64,000 nucleotides of DNA from Actinoplanes xinjiangensis (GTDB lineage Bacteria; Actinomycetota; Actinomycetes; Mycobacteriales; Micromonosporaceae): positions 1 to 64,000 of the forward strand of contig NZ_QGGR01000018.1 of NCBI RefSeq assembly GCF_003148685.1. Direction: 5' to 3'. Below the pieces are notes generated by a model. The model worked only from the letters and a program-made list of their open reading frames with translations. It did no database searches and had not been told where the DNA came from. Below, one piece after another: positions 57,439-64,000 of this stretch (positions within the stretch are counted from its first letter, which is position 1; the number at the start of each line of letters is the position of its first letter). The position numbers and the translations under genes were made by a program.

Positions 57439-59388
57439 TCAGCGCACCCGCACCCAGCGGGCCACCGACGGTACGCCCTTCTCGTTCATGAGAAACAGCA
57501 TGTACCACCCGGACGGTACGACACCGGACTTCTCCGGCACCGTCACCTCGACGGCGTTCCCGAGGCTGCGCAGCCCGAGGGCCACCGACCGCTGGTCCAC
57601 GTCGGTGACGTGGGTGACCGCGCTGGGCCGCAGCAGCCGGGCCGAGACGATCCGGTTCGCGTCCGGGGTGCCGAACACCGCCGCGCCACCCCGGTCCACC
57701 GCGACCGGGCCGCCGGTGATCACCGGACGGTCGCCCTGGAACAGGTACGGCGGGCTGTAGATCTCGATCCGCTTCTCGAAGGTGCCGGCGTTCTTCCCGG
57801 TCCGGTCGTAGAGCGGGTCACCTCCCATGGTGATCACCCGGCCGTCCGGCAGCAGGATCGCCTCGGAGTGGTAGTTGCGGCCGACCGTCGACTCGGCCGC
57901 CGTCTCGAACACGTTTTGGCGCGGGTGGTAGATCTGCGAGTTGAACAGGTCGCTGCGCGGCTGACCCCGGTACGGCCCACCGCGGTACCCCGACGAGCCG
58001 CCGGTGGTGAGAACCGTGTCGTCGGGCAGCACCACGGTCGACAGATAGCGGGCCGGCCTCGGCAGATCCGGGCCCGGCTGGTACCGCGGGTCCGGCTCGT
58101 CCAGGTCGGCGATCCCGGTCCGCGCCGTCGACTCCTCGGACTCACCGATCCCGCCGCCACCGAGGATCATCACCCGCTGGTCCTGGGCCGGCGGCAGCAG
58201 CACCGATGAGCTGGTCTCGTTCATCCCGGCGTCCCGCAGCCCGGGCACCGGCTGGAAGGTGTTGCGCTCGACGTCCCACAGGCCGGGCGTGCGGCCCTCG
58301 GTGTCCGAGCCGTACCCGGAGTTGGAGCCGGAGTAGAAGACCCGGCCGTCGGCCATCAGGTGCAGGCCCGGATAGGTGGGGAAGTAGCGCTTCAGCTCCG
58401 GCGCGGCCACCCAGCGGCGCTGCGCCGGCAGGTACCGCTCGTTGCGCCCGGGCAGGATCCGGCCGAACTGGTCCAGCCCGGAGACCGCGATCACGTCACC
58501 ACCGGTCAGCCCGATCAGGGTCGGGTACCAGCGGTGGTCGCGCATGTTCCCGGTGCGGACGTAGCGCTCGGTCAGCGGGTCGAACTCGTAGGACGTGCGG
58601 TCGCCGCCGTACTCCTGCTTCTCGCGGGTGATCTTCTCGGCGATGCCGTAGAGGTTGCGGGCGTCGGTGCCGGTCAGTCCCTCGATCCGGTACTGGGCGG
58701 GGCTGTCGACGACCGGCCGGTCGCCCTTGGCCACCGCGTCGGCCCACACCTCGGCCTCGCCGGCGTGCACCATGATCTGGCCGTGGTGGGCCATCTTGCG
58801 CGCGGCCGGGACGGTCACCTTCGACCGGGTCCGGTAGACCTCGCCGGTGGCCGAGAGCAGGCGGGTGCCCTTCGGGAAGACCCGCGGGCCGCCGTCCGGT
58901 GACTCGTTCTTGAACTTCATCACCCCGGCCGCGTGCTCCACGTCCGCCTCGAGCACCTCGTACGACTTCGTGCCGCCGGCCACCAGCAACTTGCCGTCCG
59001 GCAGGAAGGTGTGGCCCGCGCAGAACACGTCGGTCGGCGTCGGCACCTCGGTGAACTCGTCGTCGCGGGGGTCGTAGAGCACGGTCCGGAACGACTCGGC
59101 CTCGAACGCGTCCTTGTTGTTGCCGCTGCCCGCGATGATCAGCACCTTGCCGGTGTGCAGCAGCGCCGCGTGAATGGCGTTGACCTTGAAACCGCGGGGG
59201 ACCGGCAGGCGGGCCCAGTGGCCGTGACGTTCCTTGTAGGACTGACGGTTGATCTGGTACGCGTGCAGGGCCTCGCCGGCGACCGCGACCATCGGCCGGT
59301 TCGCGATCACCACCACCGCCAGCACCACCAGCGTGACCAGACCACTCATCAGCCGCCGGGCCGGGGAGGGACGCGAGTGCGGCTTCAT
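57439..59388 (-). CDS. glxA: GlxA-type radical copper oxidase
   Basis: A membrane-anchored mononuclear copper oxidase of the galactose/glyoxal oxidase family, 649 residues. An N-terminal helix (LVTLVVLAVVVIANRP) precedes a seven-bladed kelch propeller and a C-terminal DUF1929-like domain. The expected active-site residues are in place: Cys123 in DVFCAGH to cross-link with Tyr288 in HRWYPT (stacked Trp287), the copper ligands Tyr506/His507 in GRNYHSE, and His593 in VTHVTD. It would oxidise the nascent glucan made by CslA. Its ATG overlaps the cslA stop by 4 nt. Conservation of every ligand makes an active enzyme likely. Confidence 0.93.
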   Translation of the reverse strand: MKPHSRPSPARRLMSGLVTLVVLAVVVIANRPMVAVAGEALHAYQINRQSYKERHGHWARLPVPRGFKVNAIHAALLHTGKVLIIAGSGNNKDAFEAESFRTVLYDPRDDEFTEVPTPTDVFCAGHTFLPDGKLLVAGGTKSYEVLEADVEHAAGVMKFKNESPDGGPRVFPKGTRLLSATGEVYRTRSKVTVPAARKMAHHGQIMVHAGEAEVWADAVAKGDRPVVDSPAQYRIEGLTGTDARNLYGIAEKITREKQEYGGDRTSYEFDPLTERYVRTGNMRDHRWYPTLIGLTGGDVIAVSGLDQFGRILPGRNERYLPAQRRWVAAPELKRYFPTYPGLHLMADGRVFYSGSNSGYGSDTEGRTPGLWDVERNTFQPVPGLRDAGMNETSSSVLLPPAQDQRVMILGGGGIGESEESTARTGIADLDEPDPRYQPGPDLPRPARYLSTVVLPDDTVLTTGGSSGYRGGPYRGQPRSDLFNSQIYHPRQNVFETAAESTVGRNYHSEAILLPDGRVITMGGDPLYDRTGKNAGTFEKRIEIYSPPYLFQGDRPVITGGPVAVDRGGAAVFGTPDANRIVSARLLRPSAVTHVTDVDQRSVALGLRSLGNAVEVTVPEKSGVVPSGWYMLFLMNEKGVPSVARWVRVR

Positions 59389-61163
59389 GCCGACGTCTCC
59401 TTTCTGCTGCGGAACAGCCACAACGTGACCGGGGTGAGGCAGATCGCCAGGTTCAGGGCGGGCCAGGCGTACATGGCCGGGTCGACGTGGTCGACGAACG
59501 GCGAGAAGGTCAGCAACGCGGCGTAGAGGGCGGCCCAGCGCAGGCCCGGCGCGAACGTGGCGAGCCGGTCCGGACTGGTCGAGTCGCCCTTCGGGGTCAC
59601 CACGAAACCGGACCGACGGCGCAGCACCGCGGAGAGGAACGACGACACGTAGACCGGGGTGCACAGGGTGGAGGCCAGCATCCCGGCCAGGCCCGACGAC
59701 CCGGACTTCTCGTGCGGGCTGACGTTGTGCCGCCGGTTGAACAGGTAGAGACCGACCTGGAAGAGCGCGGCGTCCACGTAGAGCATCAGCCAGACCTCGG
59801 CGGGCACCTGTACGCCCTTCGCGCCGAGCAGCAGGAAGCAGGCCGCGTTCAGCGCCCCGAGCAGCCACGCCAGCGCGGTCAGCGGGTAGTACGACATGAG
59901 GAGCCCGTACTGCAGCGCGCGGGCCGGGCCGAGCCGTGGCAGCAGTGCGGCGAACCGGCGGACCACCACCTCGTCGGTGCCCCGCGACCAGCGGTGCTGC
60001 TGGGTGAAGTAGTCGGTCCACGAGGACGGGCCCTCGCCGACGGCCAGTACGTCCGGCGTGTAGACCGAGGTCCAGCGCCGGCCGGTCGCCGGGTTGCGGG
60101 CCGCGTGGATCTCCACGCTGGTGGCCATGTCCTCGGTGATCGAGTCCTGGAGGCCGCCGATCTGCTGGAGTGCCGAGATCCGGACCGCGTTGTTCGTGCC
60201 GACCAGCATGGCGATGCCCCGGCGGTTGCCGGCCCGCTGCAACAGCGCGTGGAAGAGGTACTGCTGCGACTCGGCCCAGCGGGTCACCCGGTTGTCGTAG
60301 TTGCCGTAGATCTGCGGCCCGACCACGAACGCCACGTCCGGGTCCCGGAAGTAGCCGATCAACCGCTCGCAGAAGTTCGGGGCGGGCACGTGGTCCGGAT
60401 CGACCGAGACGAACACGTCGTACCCGGATCCGTGTGTGGTCAGCCAGGAGTTGTAGTTGCCGTGCTTGGTCCGCGCCTTGTAACAGCCCTGGTCCGTGTT
60501 GAGCTCGGGGTTGCCGTGCCGGGTGAAGTGGCGCACCCCGAGCCGCCGGCACATCAGCCGGACCACCGGGTCGTCACCCTCGTCGAGCAGCCACACGTCG
60601 TAGTGGCCGTCGTAGCGGATCTGCCGGGCGGCCCGCAGCGTGCGTTCCACCATCTCGACCGGCTCCTTGCCGGGCACGATGGTGGTCAGGAACGCGATCC
60701 GCAGGGAGGTGTCCGGGACGACCGGTTGCGGGTCCCGCGCCCAGAGCGTCGCGAAGCACAGCGTCACGACGTTGACCAGCCGGAACAGCTCGATCGCCGC
60801 GGTTGCCACGATCATGAAGCCGGTGGCCAGGTAGAGGATGGTGTGCAGGTCGTGGTCGGGCATCTCGATCGAGGTGACCAGCCAGCCGAAGAACGTGCTC
60901 TCGAAGGCGAAGGCGAACAGCGTGATGAGCAGTGTCCGGATCGGACGCCGGCGGGCCAGCCGCCGCATCCGCACCCGGTACGGCCCGCCGTCCTCCGGCG
61001 CCTGTTCGGCCGGCCCGGCCAGCACGCTGTACGCGCTGTACGCGGACTGCCTCGGCAGCAGGTGGGTGCTGTCCGTCTCGTCGCTCGGCATCGGCGTACG
61101 CCCGGTCGGCGGCCGTTGCGGCGGAATCTTCCCGGTCGTTATCGGGACAGGCTGGATTCGCAC
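59385..61163 (-). CDS. cslA: Cellulose synthase-like glycosyltransferase CslA
   Basis: A processive GT2 membrane enzyme of 592 residues polymerising a beta-glucan from UDP-sugar. It carries the D, D, D, QxxRW set: LLDEGDDP, SVDPDH (DxD), SITEDMATS (TED) and TQQHRWSRG. There are two N-terminal helices and about five C-terminal ones. The GTG at 61163 has GGGAGGTCGAAAC upstream. It is the first gene of the coupled cslA-glxA-GH6 operon. Family knowledge from Streptomyces links it to hyphal tip growth and attachment. It diverges from mfd across about 190 bp. Confidence 0.92.
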   Translation of the reverse strand: MRIQPVPITTGKIPPQRPPTGRTPMPSDETDSTHLLPRQSAYSAYSVLAGPAEQAPEDGGPYRVRMRRLARRRPIRTLLITLFAFAFESTFFGWLVTSIEMPDHDLHTILYLATGFMIVATAAIELFRLVNVVTLCFATLWARDPQPVVPDTSLRIAFLTTIVPGKEPVEMVERTLRAARQIRYDGHYDVWLLDEGDDPVVRLMCRRLGVRHFTRHGNPELNTDQGCYKARTKHGNYNSWLTTHGSGYDVFVSVDPDHVPAPNFCERLIGYFRDPDVAFVVGPQIYGNYDNRVTRWAESQQYLFHALLQRAGNRRGIAMLVGTNNAVRISALQQIGGLQDSITEDMATSVEIHAARNPATGRRWTSVYTPDVLAVGEGPSSWTDYFTQQHRWSRGTDEVVVRRFAALLPRLGPARALQYGLLMSYYPLTALAWLLGALNAACFLLLGAKGVQVPAEVWLMLYVDAALFQVGLYLFNRRHNVSPHEKSGSSGLAGMLASTLCTPVYVSSFLSAVLRRRSGFVVTPKGDSTSPDRLATFAPGLRWAALYAALLTFSPFVDHVDPAMYAWPALNLAICLTPVTLWLFRSRKETSA

Positions 61164-61355
61164 GTTTCGACCTCCCCCATTTCGTGCGCAACGTCCGGGG
61201 ACTTTTCCACGGCTACGCGGCCCGCATGTCGGACATGCTGTGCGATAAGGCGCGGGGTGCGGGATCCGTCGGCGTGTCGGACTAAGCTGAGGGGCACACC
61301 CCCGTCCGCCACCCGGATCGGGGCTGTTCGTCGTGCCCTCGGGGGGTCACTCGCC

Positions 61356-64000
61356 ATGCAACTGTCCGGTCTGATTCCTGCCGCCCTGCGCGATCGCGGC
61401 CTCGCACGTGCGCGTGACCTCGCGGCCAAGGGCTTCGTCGATTCGGACTCGCTCGACCTGACCGCACCGGTCTCGTTGCGCCCGTTCGTGGTCGCCGCCG
61501 TCGCCGGCCCGGCCGATCTCGGCGGCGCCCAGCGGTCCGTCCTGGCCGTCACCGCCACCTCGCGCGAGGCCGACGACCTGGCCGACGCGCTGGGTTGCCT
61601 GATCGATCCCGAACTGGTCGCCGTCTACCCGTCCTGGGAGACCCTGCCGCACGAGCGGCTGTCACCGCGCTCCGACACGGTCGGGCGCCGGCTGGCCGTG
61701 CTGCGCCGCCTCGCCCACCCCGGTGACACGCCGTTGCGGGTGGTCGTCGCACCGGTCCGGTCGCTGCTGCAGCCACAGCTCAAGGGCCTCGGCGACCTGG
61801 AACCGGTGGAGCTGGTCACCGGCCGGGAGATGGAGCTGGAGGCGGTCGCGCGGCGGCTCTCCGACATGGCGTACGCACGGGTCGACCTGGTCACCAAGCG
61901 CGGCGAGTTCGCGGTCCGCGGCGGCATCCTGGACGTGTTCCCGCCGACCGACGAGCACCCGTCCCGGGTCGAGTTCTGGGGCGACGAGGTCGAGGAGATC
62001 CGCACCTTCGCGGTCGCCGACCAGCGGACCATCGACCAGGTCCCGCGGCTGTGGGCGCCGCCCTGCCGGGAACTGCTGCTCACCCCGGACGTCCGGGCCA
62101 GGGCCGCCGCCCTCGCGGCCGAGCACCCCGAGCTCGCCGAGATCCTGGACAAGCTGGCCGAGGGCATTCCGGTCGAGGGGATGGAGTCGCTGGCCCCCGC
62201 GCTGGTGCAGGGGACCGACAGCATGGAGTTGCTGGTCGACTGCATGCCGGCCGGGACCCACGTCCTGCTCTGCGACCCGGAGCGGATCCGGACCCGGGCG
62301 CACGACCTCACCCGTACGTCGGACGAGTTCCTGGAAGCCTCCTGGGCCGCGGCCGCCGTCGGCGGGCAGGCGCCGATCGACGTCGGCGCCGTGGCCTTCC
62401 GCAGTCTGGCCGACGTCCGGGCGCACGCCGCGGTCCTGCATCAGCCGTGGTGGTCGATCTCACCCTTCGGGCTGGCCGACACCCCCGCCGAGGCACTGCC
62501 CTGGGAGGACGCCCCGGTCACCGAGGTCGCCCCGGACACGGGGGACGCGATCGCGCTGGCCGCGCAGCCCGTCCCGCTCTACCACGGCGACACCGCCAAG
62601 CTCGCCGGTGACCTCGCCGGCTGGGCCGGTCAGGGCTGGGCGATCGCGCTGGTCTTCGAAGGCAAGGGCACCGCACAGCGGGCCGCCGAGTTGCTCCGCG
62701 ACGCCGGCCTGGGCGTCACCCCGGTGGACTCGATCCCGTCCGCCATCCGGGACGGGCAGGTCCTGATCACCTGCGGCGGGCTGAACCACGGTTTCGTCGA
62801 CGAGGCCTCCCGGCTGGCCGTGATCACCGGCAACGACATCTCCGGCGGCCGTGGCGCGTCCACCAGGGACATGCGCAAGCTGCCGGCCCGGCGGCGCAAC
62901 ACCATCGATCCGCTGGAGCTGAAGACCGGCGACTTCGTGGTGCACGAGCAGCACGGCATCGGCCGCTACATCGAGCTGGTGCAGCGGGTCGTCAACGGCG
63001 CCGAGCGGGAGTACCTGGTCATCGAGTACGCCGCCTCCAAGCGGGGCCAGCCCGGCGACCGGCTCTTCGTCCCCACCGACCAGCTGGACCAGCTCTCCCG
63101 CTACGTCGGCGGCGAGTCGCCCACCCTGCACAAGATGGGCGGCGCCGACTGGCAGAAGAGCAAGGCCCGCGCCAAGAAGGCGGTCAAGGAGATCGCCGCC
63201 CAGCTCATCCAGCTGTACGCGGCGCGCCAGGCCTCCTCGGGCCACGCGTTCGGCCCGGACACCCCGTGGCAGCGGGAGCTGGAGGACGCCTTCCCATACA
63301 CCGAGACGCCCGACCAGATGGCCGCGATCATCGAGGTCAAGCACGACATGGAACTACAGGTCCCGATGGACAGGCTGATCTGCGGCGACGTCGGTTACGG
63401 CAAGACCGAGATCGCGGTACGGGCGGCGTTCAAGGCCGTACAGGACGGCAAGCAGGTGGCCGTGCTCGTGCCGACGACCCTGCTCGCCCAGCAGCACTTC
63501 AACACGTTCACCGAGCGGATGAGCCAGTTCCCGGTGCAGATCCGGCAGCTGTCCCGGTTCCAGACGCCGAAGGAGACCACCCTCACCCTGGAGGGCGCCG
63601 CCAACGGCACGGTCGACATCATCATCGGCACCCACCGGCTGCTCGCCAAGTCGACCCGCTTCAAGAACCTCGGCCTGATCATCGTCGACGAGGAGCAGCG
63701 CTTCGGCGTCGAGCACAAGGAGCAGCTCAAGGCCCTGCGCGCCTCGGTCGACGTGCTGACCATGTCGGCCACCCCGATCCCGCGGACCCTGGAGATGGCG
63801 ATCACCGGCATCCGCGAGATGTCGACCATCGCCACCCCGCCGGAGGAGCGCCACCCGGTCCTCACCTACGTCGGCGCGTACGACGAGAAGCAGGTCGCCG
63901 CCGCGATCCACCGCGAGCTGCTGCGCGACGGCCAGGTCTTCTACCTGCACAACCGGGTCGAATCGATCGACCGGGCCGCCCGCAAGCTGCGCGAGCTGGT
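61356..64000 (+). CDS. mfd: Transcription-repair coupling factor, 3' end outside window
   Basis: An ATP-dependent DNA translocase that removes stalled RNA polymerase and recruits UvrA. The first 881 residues are present; the protein is normally about 1150-1200. Visible are the UvrB-like N-terminal module (YPSWETLPHERLSPRSDTVG, AVRGGILDVFPP), the RNA-polymerase-interacting Tudor-like domain (LKTGDFVVHEQHGIGRYI), and the RecG-like motor with Walker A GDVGYGKTE, motif II DEEQRFG and motif III TMSATPIPRTL. ATG 61356 begins MQLSGLIPAALRD. The frame is open to the window end. Confidence 0.95.
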   Translation, partial: MQLSGLIPAALRDRGLARARDLAAKGFVDSDSLDLTAPVSLRPFVVAAVAGPADLGGAQRSVLAVTATSREADDLADALGCLIDPELVAVYPSWETLPHERLSPRSDTVGRRLAVLRRLAHPGDTPLRVVVAPVRSLLQPQLKGLGDLEPVELVTGREMELEAVARRLSDMAYARVDLVTKRGEFAVRGGILDVFPPTDEHPSRVEFWGDEVEEIRTFAVADQRTIDQVPRLWAPPCRELLLTPDVRARAAALAAEHPELAEILDKLAEGIPVEGMESLAPALVQGTDSMELLVDCMPAGTHVLLCDPERIRTRAHDLTRTSDEFLEASWAAAAVGGQAPIDVGAVAFRSLADVRAHAAVLHQPWWSISPFGLADTPAEALPWEDAPVTEVAPDTGDAIALAAQPVPLYHGDTAKLAGDLAGWAGQGWAIALVFEGKGTAQRAAELLRDAGLGVTPVDSIPSAIRDGQVLITCGGLNHGFVDEASRLAVITGNDISGGRGASTRDMRKLPARRRNTIDPLELKTGDFVVHEQHGIGRYIELVQRVVNGAEREYLVIEYAASKRGQPGDRLFVPTDQLDQLSRYVGGESPTLHKMGGADWQKSKARAKKAVKEIAAQLIQLYAARQASSGHAFGPDTPWQRELEDAFPYTETPDQMAAIIEVKHDMELQVPMDRLICGDVGYGKTEIAVRAAFKAVQDGKQVAVLVPTTLLAQQHFNTFTERMSQFPVQIRQLSRFQTPKETTLTLEGAANGTVDIIIGTHRLLAKSTRFKNLGLIIVDEEQRFGVEHKEQLKALRASVDVLTMSATPIPRTLEMAITGIREMSTIATPPEERHPVLTYVGAYDEKQVAAAIHRELLRDGQVFYLHNRVESIDRAARKLREL

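Overview
The window is high-GC DNA with dense SD-led or leaderless genes, many GTG and TTG starts and translationally coupled operons. Gene content (LDH-type malate dehydrogenase next to a eukaryote-type NADP isocitrate dehydrogenase, a cslA-glxA-GH6 cellulose locus, ALF-repeat/HINT toxins) points to a filamentous actinobacterium, most likely Micromonosporaceae (Actinoplanes-like). The taxon is inferred from gene content only. No rRNA, tRNA, CRISPR array or insertion sequence was seen.

Layout. (1) 1-8.6 kb, central metabolism: mdh, two small membrane proteins, icd, a bifunctional adhE, then galT coupled to a DeoR-type regulator. Strong hairpin terminators separate these units. (2) 8.7-25.7 kb, a surface-polysaccharide locus. 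It has a GT2 glycosyltransferase, two sulfotransferases, a WecG/TagA-type glycosyltransferase carrying a roughly 228-residue low-complexity insert, and a seven-gene operon whose members nearly all overlap: Wzz/BY-kinase-like protein, O-antigen ligase, APH-like kinase, sulfotransferase, flippase, methyltransferase and GH26-like lipoprotein. An APS kinase with a degraded ATP-sulfurylase domain lies just upstream, and a second GH26-like protein is divergent. PAPS supply plus two sulfotransferases suggests a sulfated exopolysaccharide. A DUF4262 gene and a VOC gene lie inside the locus. (3) 25.8-29.2 kb, a four-gene ABC transporter operon (ATPase, permease, ATPase, permease).

(4) 29.3-53.4 kb, a large accessory island of secreted proteins built from repeating paralogous parts: two small exported Cys-containing proteins, trypsin-like domains fused to FG-GAP/VCBS propellers (four full copies, one truncated copy and two relics), two small exported 'YSYP' proteins whose domain is also fused to an SGNH hydrolase, and two giant ALF-repeat/HINT polymorphic toxins. 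The toxins are essentially identical over about 3.4 kb but have unrelated C-terminal domains. The trypsin-like domains all lack the catalytic His, and most lack other triad residues, so they look like pseudoproteases. A 175-nt leader is conserved at three places, and a fragment of the ppc 3' end sits 5 kb from the real ppc. Both show that the island grew by segmental duplication.

(5) 53.5-64 kb, core genes again: ppc, the cellulose-like polymer cluster (GH6 hydrolase, GlxA-type copper oxidase, CslA synthase), and mfd running off the right edge.

Working idea: regions 2 and 5 build the cell-surface glycans, while region 4 supplies secreted, probably non-catalytic binding/scaffold proteins and contact-dependent or exported toxins. 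The functional links inside region 4 are inference from co-location and paralogy, not demonstrated.
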